60,328 bases of DNA from CAYLJJ01 sp964384025 (GTDB taxonomy: Bacteria; Myxococcota_A; Bradymonadia; UBA7976; UBA1532): positions 1 through 60,328 of the forward strand of contig CAYLJJ010000029.1 of assembly GCA_964384025.1 (NCBI GenBank), given 5' to 3'. Shown here one piece after another: positions 1 through 8,358 of the stretch. The stretch's first letter is position 1; each line of letters opens with the position of its first letter. The position numbers and the translations under genes were made by a program. Under the pieces are notes generated by a model, which searched no databases, was not told the origin of the DNA, and saw only the letters and a list, made by a program, of their open reading frames with translations.

Positions 1-1
1 T

Positions 2-406
2 GCTCAGGGTGGGGCCATTTCTCGGGATCACATACCCCTCAAGTGGGGCCACTTTCGAGTATCAGACCTACACAGAGGATATAATAACAGTAGTTCCTGT
101 TATCATTATAAAAAACGGGTCATTTTGGCTGAAGACAAGGTCAACTCTAACCGAATCCTCTCCACAGATGGTGGAGACAAAGTGGACCTCTACGACGACT
201 ACAATAACCTTAATATTAGCGGAGACTTTGATATTCGCCTGCATGTTAATCCTCAGTGTAGTTCTAATTTAAGTTGCGCCTATGTAGTGAAATACTATTC
301 TGATGCAGGTTTCAGTCCGAACGAAACGAGAAGTCGTGAATCGCAAAAACTGATCGCATGTAGAAACTTGGTAAATTTGGTTGACTATTTGTATATACGC
401 ATGTGA
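2..406 (+). CDS. C-terminal part of an unrecognised protein, cut by window start
   Basis: The frame is open from base 2 to a TGA at 404-406, so this is probably the 3' end of a gene that begins outside the window (134 residues visible). I do not recognise the family. The visible part is polar and rich in Asn, Asp, Tyr and Ser, with three Cys in the last third (CSSNLSC and IAC), which would fit an exported protein with a disulfide. Base composition is clearly more AT-rich than the genes from 676 onward and resembles the island at the right end. An internal TTG at 125 could start a short 93-residue gene instead, but I see no strong ribosome binding site there. Confidence 0.4.
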   Translation, partial: AQGGAISRDHIPLKWGHFRVSDLHRGYNNSSSCYHYKKRVILAEDKVNSNRILSTDGGDKVDLYDDYNNLNISGDFDIRLHVNPQCSSNLSCAYVVKYYSDAGFSPNETRSRESQKLIACRNLVNLVDYLYIRM

Positions 407-675
407 TATTGTATGTCGTTGACATTAGAGCATATTTGTTAAACCACACTAAAACTATAAAATTCTCTGCTTTATCATTTATATATCAATGTTATCGGTT
501 TGGATACACAGGATCATCAACCATACCATCTAAGCAATGAGGGGGCTTATCATCGATCCCAGACTCCATATCGCTCACAGGCAGGAGGATAAGGGGAAAG
601 TTTTTAGAGCTTCAACTCCGTAAGAATCTATGATGTGCTCCTCACCCTCATCTAATCAAAGGCTCTGGAGGAGAG

Positions 676-1191
676 ATGTCAGATCTCAGGATTCAACTCA
701 GCGACAACCAGCAACTCTCCAAACATCTCTTGATCCCCAAGATCATCTTTGGGGCCCTCATGGTTTCTATCCCCATCTATATGTTCTTAGGGCAACTCAT
801 CTGCTCTAGAGGAGAGGCTCCCAAGGCTCCTGAGCAGTTCCAACTCCTGATCTATATCTTCACTGGCCTCTCTGGCTTGCTCCTCTTGGGGATCCCTATC
901 ATCAGGAGATTTTTGATGCCTCCCAGGGCTACCGAACCTGCTCGACTGGGAGCAGAGGAGTCGATCTCTACAGAAGCCTTCCAACCGCTCTTCCAGAAAT
1001 TTTTTAGCGCTTCCATAATCTCCTGGGCGCTCAGCGAGAGCATCGCTATCTACGGTTTGGTGATCACCTTTCTCCTGCACGATGTGCAGTATATCGTTGG
1101 CTTTGGGCTCTTGGGGATGTTCTCAATGTCGCTCTATTTCCCTCGACTCTCTCTCTTTAAAGAGATCTTACGTGGAAGCCTGAGGCCCTGA
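676..1191 (+). CDS. Four-helix integral membrane protein, unknown function
   Basis: Predicted 171-residue inner-membrane protein. Four hydrophobic stretches are visible: about residues 20-42, 56-76, 110-133 and 136-156. Between helices 2 and 3 lies a polar segment rich in Pro and Glu. The ATG start is well supported by GGAGGAGAG immediately upstream. The lipoprotein gene at 1202 follows after 10 bases in the same direction, so the two are probably co-transcribed. I do not recognise a family, and nothing in the sequence points to transport or enzymatic activity. Confidence 0.7.
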   Translation: MSDLRIQLSDNQQLSKHLLIPKIIFGALMVSIPIYMFLGQLICSRGEAPKAPEQFQLLIYIFTGLSGLLLLGIPIIRRFLMPPRATEPARLGAEESISTEAFQPLFQKFFSASIISWALSESIAIYGLVITFLLHDVQYIVGFGLLGMFSMSLYFPRLSLFKEILRGSLRP

Positions 1192-1201
1192 GCACTCCTT
1201 T

Positions 1202-2674
1202 ATGAAGAGATTTATACTCCTCCTTTTCGCCCAGTTTTTGGCCTGCTCCTCACCCCCTGTTCGTCTTAAGCTCCCTCGCCCCAAGCTGCCTCAGGAGATC
1301 TTGTTCCGAGGCAAACATGACTCCTTTAACCAAAAATATTTTGTTGCTCTTAGAGAGGGCCGCATCTGGGTGAAAGCCAGAAAAGGGGCGAGAGATTGGC
1401 ATCTCTTGGGGGCTACTGGCTTGCCGGAAGGAGACGACCTTGTTCGCTTCCCAAAGCCCAGGCGAATCCTGGAGATCTCCGCCGATGGCCTCCATCTGAC
1501 CGCGCTCTCGGCGGCTGGAGTGTTCTATCGAGGTGACAATCTGAACAGCGCCTCGCATGTGGAGGGCTGGTTTAACTGGACGGACCGTTGGGGTTGGCCT
1601 GTAGGCCGAGGTGAGGGGATGCGCTTAGAGTGGCCTTCAACTTACGGCTGGTCTGTCTCTGACTCTCACCCCTTTGAGGTAGACCATTATGAAGATCCTA
1701 ATGGTACAGAGCATAGTGTGGGCTTGGGGGTCGCTCATATCTACCGCTTGGGTCCCGAGGGCCGCCGCCTTCACTTCAATGATTGGTGGTTGCCCAATGA
1801 TTGGAGCCGTCAAATCTGTGGACCCAAGCAGGGCGCCTTTAAAGCCCTGAACATCAGCACCAGTGCCTCTACGATCTTCCTCATTACCGAGCGAGGAGAG
1901 ATGTATACCCGCCTCTATGACTTTGATACTGCGGGTGAAAATGATCTCCTGACCTACTCTTATATTATCACTGGAGATGATGGCACTACCCGCAAGCTGC
2001 CCGCCGAGCCCTGGCGGCTTCAGCCGAAGACGGGAGGGTTGATCACCCAAAAGATCACGATCTTTCAGGATGGCGAGGGTAACGCTGCGCGGATTTTGCG
2101 GGTGGTGGGTCGCAAGGAAGATCAGGAGGGCTATTTTGAGAAGCGGATCTTTGACACAGTGTGGCGTTTCCATCCAAAGGCAGGGCTCTTAGACAGTCCT
2201 ATCCTTAATCCACCTGGCCGCCCTCCCCCGCCGCTACCGCTTCCCGTTAAACACTTGAACTACCAGGGTTGGCTCTCCTTAGACTCAGAGAGGATCCCCG
2301 TGAAACTCTCCAGCTTCCAGCCCTTCTGCTCCCCTTCAGAGATCAGCCTCTCCTTTGGCGATCAGGTGATGAAGTTGCCCTTTCACCATGTCCATACGCT
2401 GGTTAAGAGGAGGCGTGAGACTCTCTACTGGGAGAAGGGCAAATCTGCGCAGATCAAGGTGTCAATCCTCTTCCCCAGCCCCCTCAAGGCGATCAAAAAG
2501 AGGGGCTGGAGGAAGCGAATCAAGAAGTATCGAGTGATCAATCTCCTGGGCTGGGCTGATCAAAAGGAGATCAGCCTGGAGGAGATCCCCTGGAGCACTC
2601 CATTTCGAGTCCCCGCCCGAGAGAAGCCCCTCTGGGGCCGCTTTAAGATCAGGCTCAATAGAGAGGGTCTTTGA
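1202..2674 (+). CDS. Large lipoprotein, unknown function
   Basis: A 490-residue protein beginning with a lipoprotein signal: Lys-Arg, a hydrophobic core, then FLAC at residues 12-15, with Cys15 as the expected lipidation site. The body is rich in Trp, Arg and Gly, with short repeated strand-like stretches such as RIWVKARKGARDWHLLG, which would suit a beta-rich fold, possibly a propeller. A Pro-rich linker (PPGRPPPPLPLP) near residue 340 separates a basic C-terminal part of about 150 residues. It is downstream of and probably co-transcribed with the membrane protein at 676. The family is not recognised; cell-envelope location is inferred from the signal sequence. Confidence 0.7.
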   Translation: MKRFILLLFAQFLACSSPPVRLKLPRPKLPQEILFRGKHDSFNQKYFVALREGRIWVKARKGARDWHLLGATGLPEGDDLVRFPKPRRILEISADGLHLTALSAAGVFYRGDNLNSASHVEGWFNWTDRWGWPVGRGEGMRLEWPSTYGWSVSDSHPFEVDHYEDPNGTEHSVGLGVAHIYRLGPEGRRLHFNDWWLPNDWSRQICGPKQGAFKALNISTSASTIFLITERGEMYTRLYDFDTAGENDLLTYSYIITGDDGTTRKLPAEPWRLQPKTGGLITQKITIFQDGEGNAARILRVVGRKEDQEGYFEKRIFDTVWRFHPKAGLLDSPILNPPGRPPPPLPLPVKHLNYQGWLSLDSERIPVKLSSFQPFCSPSEISLSFGDQVMKLPFHHVHTLVKRRRETLYWEKGKSAQIKVSILFPSPLKAIKKRGWRKRIKKYRVINLLGWADQKEISLEEIPWSTPFRVPAREKPLWGRFKIRLNREGL

Positions 2675-2754
2675 GATGGGTAGGAGAGTTTAGTCCTATT
2701 GAAGAGGACGTGGGGAGGGAACTCTTAAAGAGTGTCTTGAAGGTTTAGAGAGGC

Positions 2755-3741
2755 TCAGTAGGCGCCGCAGACCACACCATGGGCGACGACATAGATGTCA
2801 CCGGAGAGGTCGGGGACGACGAAGGCGTCGAAGGCTACGTCGTTGAGGTCATGCTTGTGGGGGTACTGACCTGGGGCGACGGTGTACTCACCGTTGCTGT
2901 CCACAGCCAGAGGTGCATTGCCTACATAGAGATGGGTCTCCTGCATGTAGAAGCCCTCGAAGGACTGATAGGAGACTATAGCTACAGAACCATCATAGCT
3001 GACGTTCAGGGTTCCGACGTGGGTGCCCTTGTTCAAGTCGCACTGGCCTGCTCCACCGTAAATCTCAAAGGCGTAGCTGCCAGGGCCAATCGGTCCGTTG
3101 CTCCAGCCCCAACGGTTGAAGCCATCGTCGATGTTGTCTTCATCAAAGTCCGCGCCGATGAAGCAGGTTCCATAGTCCCCGCCGAAGGCGAAGGTGGTCT
3201 CACAACTGACAGGCTCGGGGGGATCGACAGGATCATCTTCACAGGTGAGGGTGAAGTTGAAGTAGGTGGCCCAGTTGCCCTTCACGACGATGGGATCACC
3301 TGCGCCCCAGCCTGTCTCAGTCTGGAAGGTCCCATCGCCGTTGTCGCGCTGCACCGCGGCATGAGCAGCGACATAGTAGGTGGTGTCAGCCATGGGGCAA
3401 GAGAAGTTCAGGATCGAGAGGGGGAGGGTGAAGCTATAGCTCGTGGCGCCAGCGAGATCTTCCGCTTGGTAGGGGAAGTTGCCAATCTTGGGGTTGCCCT
3501 TGCGGGTCTGAGGCATGTCAGCCAAGTCATCGCCAACCCAGAGATGAGTCTCCATGAGACCCCAACCATCCTTGGTGCTGTAACTGACGACGAGATCTTC
3601 ATCCACAACTTCTACGCAAACAAGACCTGCGTCGATGTTTTGTCCAGCGTAGAGGATCTCGCAATGGCTACCACCGACGACGGTGGCTTGCTGAGCGAAG
3701 GTGAAGGCAGGGAAGAGCAAGAGGAGAGAAAGCAACTTCAA
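2755..3741 (-). CDS. Secreted protein with two copies of an ETHLxVG domain
   Basis: I place the start at the TTG at 3741-3739: it has CAGGAG about seven bases upstream and opens a good signal peptide (KLLSLLLLFPAFTFA, cleavage before QQAT). This gives 328 residues; upstream in-frame starts would add an AT-rich, unlikely N-terminus. Two related beta-rich modules are visible, marked by ETHLWVG at about 64-70 and ETHLYVG at about 268-274. Each is followed by a GNFPY or GQYPH element and a YYVAAHA or IYVVAHG element, and paired Cys are scattered through both. Similar modules occur in extracellular bacterial proteins of unknown role. A linker with PVDPPEP separates the halves. Probably exported and disulfide-stabilised. 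Confidence 0.75.
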   Translation of the reverse strand: MKLLSLLLLFPAFTFAQQATVVGGSHCEILYAGQNIDAGLVCVEVVDEDLVVSYSTKDGWGLMETHLWVGDDLADMPQTRKGNPKIGNFPYQAEDLAGATSYSFTLPLSILNFSCPMADTTYYVAAHAAVQRDNGDGTFQTETGWGAGDPIVVKGNWATYFNFTLTCEDDPVDPPEPVSCETTFAFGGDYGTCFIGADFDEDNIDDGFNRWGWSNGPIGPGSYAFEIYGGAGQCDLNKGTHVGTLNVSYDGSVAIVSYQSFEGFYMQETHLYVGNAPLAVDSNGEYTVAPGQYPHKHDLNDVAFDAFVVPDLSGDIYVVAHGVVCGAY

Positions 3742-4075
3742 GGTTGGACTCCTGTGGGCTAGAATTGCGGCCTGGTTGTTAATATGAAATGTGAGTTTCT
3801 TGATGGATAAGGTAGTTAAATTGGTTTTTGATCGAAAGTATTTTTTATGTCTGAAGTTGGAAAACTTCTCTTCCTTCGACATAACAATTGTAATTACAGT
3901 AGCTTACTGCTCCTCGAACAAGAAGAGCATTGGAAGAGTTTTTATAGTTCAGGCATAAAATTCTCTAATTTAAGGTTGCCCACGAGAGAACAAGCATCAG
4001 CTCCAGCCCGAAAGCTTCAGGCAGTGAGAGAAATTCTGCGATGAGATTCGGGCTGTTCTCCTCACAACCAGGAGA
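3742..4075. other. AT-rich intergenic region
   Basis: About 330 bases between two minus-strand genes. The stretch 3780-3990 is strongly AT-rich and must hold the promoter of the secreted-protein gene at 3741, but I cannot pick a convincing -35/-10 pair. A 65-codon plus-strand frame here looks accidental: no ribosome binding site and no recognisable composition. Confidence 0.5.
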
Positions 4076-4684
4076 TTAATCTTTATCCTCCGAGTTCAAC
4101 TCCTCCTCAGGGAATGCTCGCGCCTTGAGCAGCTTCGAGAGGCCAGGGATCCAGTCAGGGGCCATCACAGGGCGACCCTCAGAGCGAGCAGAGACGAGGG
4201 GACAGCGAACGCCGACGGTGTCTAAATGCCGAGGAGCCAAGCTTTTACGATCTGGGGCCTCCTTGGGCGCGTGCCAATCTCTCCAGAGTAGAACCCACCA
4301 CTCCGTTCGAACTCGCACCACCACCGCCGCCAAGAGCCCATGCTGTTCATAATCGTCCAGCTCCGCAGCCTGCCCTGGGATGATCGCTGAGAGAGGGATC
4401 GAAGCTTCAGAGGTCCCCTTGATCTCTAAGAGCCCTCCAGGACCATCAGGGCGATGAAGATCGATATCAACCCCCGCACCGGGCAGATAGCAGGCGATGA
4501 AGTGCCCCTTATTGCGAGGGTGCCCACGGAGGCGACGGTGAGGGGTGGGGCGCTTACGAACACGCCAGCCCCTCGATCGCCACAGCTCTGCACCCGCCAT
4601 CACCAGAGCCTCGGTCTGCTCTCCTTGAGATCGGGCCTTACGCCCCCCTATAACCTGGGCGCGTTGACTCCTCATTGCGCTCAT
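4076..4684 (-). CDS. RecU-like PD-(D/E)XK nuclease (putative Holliday-junction resolvase)
   Basis: A 202-residue protein whose central part resembles RecU resolvases: KRPTP at residues 44-48, VDID at 72-75, then LEIKG at 86-90, IPLSAI and Q105, and a hydrophobic strand LLAAVVVRV. The Asp and Glu-x-Lys arrangement is the PD-(D/E)XK metal site, and KRPTP corresponds to the KKPTP of Bacillus RecU. The C-terminal 60 residues are not family-typical. Its ATG overlaps the recD stop codon (ATGA) with GAGAGGAG upstream, so the two are translationally coupled and probably act in the same DNA repair or recombination process. RecU is classically a Firmicutes protein, so this may be a divergent or phage-derived homologue. 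Fold assignment is fairly confident; junction cleavage is inferred. Confidence 0.7.
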   Translation of the reverse strand: MSAMRSQRAQVIGGRKARSQGEQTEALVMAGAELWRSRGWRVRKRPTPHRRLRGHPRNKGHFIACYLPGAGVDIDLHRPDGPGGLLEIKGTSEASIPLSAIIPGQAAELDDYEQHGLLAAVVVRVRTEWWVLLWRDWHAPKEAPDRKSLAPRHLDTVGVRCPLVSARSEGRPVMAPDWIPGLSKLLKARAFPEEELNSEDKD

Positions 4685-6663
4685 CTTTCTCCTCTCTCCA
4701 AGCTCTCACTGAGCCCTGAATGTCGCTGTGTCTTGCGGCAGACGGCTCGCTCCAAAAGCTCCATCTCTCCCAAGAAGATTACCCCCCGTCGGCTCCGCGT
4801 CATCGCGGTGTAGAGCAGCTCTCGGCTGAGCAGGGGACCATCTCTAAGGGGCAGCATTACCCCTACCTGATCAAACTCAGAGCCCTGAGCTTTGTGTACC
4901 GTCATGGCGTAGCACAGCTCCAAGCGGCCCCGCAGGGAGTCTAGAGAGAAGCATCTTGGGCCTGTCTCGCCTGGAAAGATCACCATCTCTCGCCACCCAC
5001 CCGGCTGCTGTACATGTAAGACCAGCCCCTGGTCTCCATTAAAGAGCTGACGATCATAGTCGTTGTGGAGCATCATCACTGGCGCTCCAGGCAAAAAGCC
5101 CCCATCGGGTGATCGCCCCGCTTCCTGAGCCAGGATGGCGTGGAGGCGTGCATTGAGTCGCTCAGAGCCGGTCTCAAAGCTGCGAGTCAAGCAGAGCAGA
5201 CGTGCGTTGGCCTGCTGTTTAAAGAGCCGCTCCAAGGCGGGACGCTCCTCAAGCTCCAGGCTCCAGATTCGCTCACGCAGGGCACAAAGCGCCTGATCTT
5301 GAGAGCCCAGCTCCTCGATAAGCCACCACCTGAGGAAAGCCCACAGGTTTTGATGATCTGTAGGGAGCAGCTCCACCCCTTGCCGCTTTAACTCAGAGAC
5401 TCGCCGTCGAGCTTGAATCAGGGCTGTGCCTCGCTCCCAACCCTTGAGGGCGGGATCCCCCCGCTTAACCCTCCAAGCGACCTCTAAGATCGAACGCCCC
5501 CCTGGATTGTCTGCGCGCATCCTAAAGTTGCGGCTCAGGCGCAGAGATTTGGGTCTCGCGATGGGAGCAGCGAGGAGATCACGGAAGACCGCCCCCGCCG
5601 CCACCGAGGGGAGCTGGTCAGCATCTCCCAACAGGACCAAGCGACAGCGAGGGGCCAGAGCAGCCGACAGACGCTCCATCAGAAAGAGGTCGATCATCGA
5701 ACTCTCATCAACGATGAGCACCTCAGCAGAGATGGGGTTGTTGCTGTGGTGTAGGAAACGCTCATTCCTGGGGGAGTAGCCCAAGAGGCGGTGCAGGGTC
5801 TGAGGATCGGGCAACTCGGCAGCCAACTGAAGATCTGCCTCAGCAGGGGCCTTTAGAGCAGCGAGCCCCTCGCGAATCGATTCTCGCATTCGCCAAGCGG
5901 CCTTCCCTGTGGGTGCGGCGAGGAGGAGCTGCCTTGGGGCGGTGCCCAAGCGTACGAGAGTCTGAAGCAGGGCCACTACGATAGAGGTCTTACCTGTACC
6001 AGGTCCCCCAGCGATAAGCGTGAGGCTCTGCTGAGCCGCCTCCACCACCGCTTGCAACTGCTCGTTGGAGAGAGAGAGCGCCGGCTCTCTAGGGCAGCGA
6101 ACCACCTCCTCTAGGGCTTGATGTGCGCGCGGCTCAAAGCGCAGAGGGCTTCTGAGTCGCGCTCCTAGGCTACTCGCCAAGCGCTGCTCAGCGGCCCACA
6201 TGCGCTGAGGATAGAGCCAGCCCTCCAAGAGCAGAAAGGGGCGATCTTGAGCCTCAGGCTCTTCTGCTACGATTCCCTGAAGCTGTCTATCCTGGAGCAA
6301 GCCTTGAAGACGCTCAAACAAACGCCTCGCCCAGGGGCTCTCTCTCTCCTGAGGAGGGGGCTCTTGACAGAGGACTTGAAAGCGTCGGAGCAGCTGCTCT
6401 TGAGCTCCAGGGAGGCGCAGCGGCGAGCGCGTGCTGCCTTGGCGCATATCGGCGATACAGGAGAGCAGAAGGGCGGTCACCGCCAGATGATCCAGAGGTG
6501 TTAGATAGGAGAGAAAGCGCGCCATCTCTAACGCCAAGGCGGGGCTTTCAGGCTCCAGATTAAAGCGGGCGGCGTTCCTGGAGAAGGCGCGGATCAGACG
6601 AGCCTCAACCCCCAGGTCCTCTCCCAGATCTTCACGAAAATATCGCTCCCAAGCGCTCTCCAA
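4681..6663 (-). CDS. recD: Exodeoxyribonuclease V alpha chain RecD (superfamily 1 helicase)
   Basis: A 660-residue SF1B 5'-3' helicase. Seen: Walker A GGPGTGKT at 219-226, a PTGKAA motif near 251, Walker B VDESSM at 318-323 with GDADQLPSV after it, TVHKAQGSEF at 588-597 and YTAMTRSR near 618. The N-terminal 100 residues match the RecD1-type domain that contacts RecC (HLAVTALLLSCIADMRQGST). Known role: the fast helicase motor of RecBCD, acting on double-strand breaks. The start is a TTG at 6663, nine bases after GGAG, right behind the upstream lipoprotein stop. recB and recC are not in this window; the neighbours are a lipoprotein and a RecU-like nuclease. Confidence 0.92.
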   Translation of the reverse strand: MESAWERYFREDLGEDLGVEARLIRAFSRNAARFNLEPESPALALEMARFLSYLTPLDHLAVTALLLSCIADMRQGSTRSPLRLPGAQEQLLRRFQVLCQEPPPQERESPWARRLFERLQGLLQDRQLQGIVAEEPEAQDRPFLLLEGWLYPQRMWAAEQRLASSLGARLRSPLRFEPRAHQALEEVVRCPREPALSLSNEQLQAVVEAAQQSLTLIAGGPGTGKTSIVVALLQTLVRLGTAPRQLLLAAPTGKAAWRMRESIREGLAALKAPAEADLQLAAELPDPQTLHRLLGYSPRNERFLHHSNNPISAEVLIVDESSMIDLFLMERLSAALAPRCRLVLLGDADQLPSVAAGAVFRDLLAAPIARPKSLRLSRNFRMRADNPGGRSILEVAWRVKRGDPALKGWERGTALIQARRRVSELKRQGVELLPTDHQNLWAFLRWWLIEELGSQDQALCALRERIWSLELEERPALERLFKQQANARLLCLTRSFETGSERLNARLHAILAQEAGRSPDGGFLPGAPVMMLHNDYDRQLFNGDQGLVLHVQQPGGWREMVIFPGETGPRCFSLDSLRGRLELCYAMTVHKAQGSEFDQVGVMLPLRDGPLLSRELLYTAMTRSRRGVIFLGEMELLERAVCRKTQRHSGLSESLERGER

Positions 6664-6666
6664 GTT

Positions 6667-7698
6667 TTAGGGCTCCTCGGCGATGCCTTGAATCTCGATC
6701 CCCTCCATAACGATCTCGGTACAGAGCGCCACCGCGTTACAGTCCCCCTCTAGATCAGGATCGCAGTCTAGGGCGGTGCCCTCCTCAATGCGAGCATCAA
6801 AGCGTAGCCCCAGAGCTTGAAAGAGGCTCAGAACGCTTTGAGGATCTGAGCCTGGACGAAGGAAATCAGCGAAGCGCTGACACATCCCCTCAGGGGGTGT
6901 TTCATCTAGGGGAAAGCAGTAGTTCAGCATCCCTTGGAGAAACTCCAGAAAGGCAGCCTCTGTAAGATAGCCGGAGAGCTTACCCCCAAAGAGAGCAAAA
7001 CCCGGCTCCCAGACCTCGACGCTGCCCGCCAACTCCAGCTGAGAGATATTGAGTTCAGAGTTCAGGCGGGGCATGGGGATGGGGATATTTACCGGACCAA
7101 ACTCAAGCCACTGCCCCAAGATCGAGAGCTGCTCAAAGAAGACCAGAGCATTCTGCTCAGGATCCTCCCCTATAAAGCTGGAGGGATGCACCCAGAAACT
7201 TCCTCCTTCACCCAGGGCACCAAAGTAAAAGGAGAGATCACTGCTCTCCAGCTCGTCCACTCGTAGACCCTCCTCCCAGTCATGGAGCTGAGCCATAAGC
7301 AGCAGAGGGATCTCCCCAGTCTGAAGATTGGGAGTTACAAACTGCGCTAAGCCCTGCTCTCCTGCGATAGAAGCCAAGAGCTGGAGGCTGGTCCCCAAGC
7401 TCTCTCCCACCAACTCACAGCCTGCCGCGATCGCGCTGGCCCGATCTCTGGGGATCTCCAAGTAGACGATGCGAGCGGAAGGCCCCCAGGTGTTATGAGG
7501 ACCCAAAGGAGGGCCGATGGCGCCCCCTTCACCTCCAAAGCCACCTATACCCCCTTCACCCGCTTGACCAGCAGCACCACCTCCTCCAGTAGCTGCATCG
7601 GGCACCAACCCCTGATCAACATCAGGTGCTTGAGTGTCATCATCATTGTTACAGGCCCAAAGCAGTAGGCTAAGGCCCAGCAGGATGGTAAAGCGCAT
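6667..7698 (-). CDS. Lipoprotein with Gly-rich linker, unknown function
   Basis: The ATG at 7698 is preceded by GGAGG at five bases, better than the GTG six bases upstream. The 343-residue product has a lipoprotein signal ending LLLWAC, with Cys16 as the lipidation site. An Asp-rich stretch and a Gly/Ala/Glu linker (residues 37-60) follow, of the kind common on myxobacterial surface lipoproteins. The C-terminal globular part has five scattered Cys, including CFPLDETPPEGMC and a CDPDLEGDC element that could bind metal or form disulfides. Family not recognised. It is the first gene of a minus-strand run with recD and the RecU-like gene, three bases from recD, though a functional link is doubtful. 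Confidence 0.75.
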   Translation of the reverse strand: MRFTILLGLSLLLWACNNDDDTQAPDVDQGLVPDAATGGGGAAGQAGEGGIGGFGGEGGAIGPPLGPHNTWGPSARIVYLEIPRDRASAIAAGCELVGESLGTSLQLLASIAGEQGLAQFVTPNLQTGEIPLLLMAQLHDWEEGLRVDELESSDLSFYFGALGEGGSFWVHPSSFIGEDPEQNALVFFEQLSILGQWLEFGPVNIPIPMPRLNSELNISQLELAGSVEVWEPGFALFGGKLSGYLTEAAFLEFLQGMLNYCFPLDETPPEGMCQRFADFLRPGSDPQSVLSLFQALGLRFDARIEEGTALDCDPDLEGDCNAVALCTEIVMEGIEIQGIAEEP

Positions 7699-8358
7699 AT
7701 TCACCTCCAGGGAGGGTATAACAAGGCCAAGGTTCCCTTGACTAGGAGGGCAGAGTGAAAGCGACCATCATCGACAGCCACCACTGGGAAACAGAACAGG
7801 CGGGGCTCGGCGCAAAGAGCCCTGACGGTTCAGCTGAGACATGTTCTAATATTAACACTCAAAATGCATTCTGTACCAACAATACAATTACTACCTACCA
7901 CATATTTTTTATCAATAAAACTTTTTTTTCGAGAAATTAGCAAAAAACTGCTAATTTTGAGGATGCCATTTTGAAATAAAGAAATTCCATGGCTGAATTG
8001 GGGTTTACCAATATTTTTTATGTTTGTTTTGTGGGATGTGTTAGGCAACCAATATTAAAACGATTTTGAGTGCTTGCCCAAGAGCGCTTTGGAGCACCCC
8101 TACTTTTTGAGGCCCTCTAACCATCGCCCTTTGGAGATTGACCTATCCCGTTCAAGTTGTTCAGACATAGGACCGATCGTGAAGATCAAGTAAGTTTCGC
8201 GTTCACTTGCAGTGAATCCAAGCGAGGTGGTGATGTACAGCAGGGAGAGCGTAGAGACCCTTCAATAGCTCAGAAAGCAAAACGCTTGCATTTTCCAAAA
8301 AACAGGAAGGTGAGGCTTGATCGGGCATCAGAAGAGCGTCAGCTGTGAGAGGAGGCTT
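7699..8358. other. Intergenic region between divergent genes, partly AT-rich
   Basis: 660 bases between divergent genes. 7840-8060 is very AT-rich, with long A and T runs; 8100-8350 is GC-balanced. A perfect 6-bp stem with an 8-base loop lies at 7803-7822 (GGGCTC/GAGCCC, loop GGCGCAAA). The loop recalls part of the c-di-GMP-I riboswitch core, but the surrounding conserved helices and the tetraloop receptor are not visible, so I do not call a riboswitch. Short frames in this interval lack ribosome binding sites. Confidence 0.4.

Noticed and set aside
2779..3762. 327-codon plus-strand frame opposite the two-repeat secreted protein
   Set aside because: A mirror of the real minus-strand gene, which has a signal peptide, repeats and a ribosome binding site; the plus-strand translation lacks any domain.
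3847..4044. 65-codon plus-strand frame
   Set aside because: No ribosome binding site or recognisable domain; composition matches the non-coding gap.
7803..7822. GGGCTC-GGCGCAAA-GAGCCC hairpin recalling the c-di-GMP-I riboswitch core
   Set aside because: The GCAAA loop is inside a simple hairpin, and the second helix, tetraloop and receptor expected for that riboswitch are absent; it is also over 500 bases from the chemoreceptor start.
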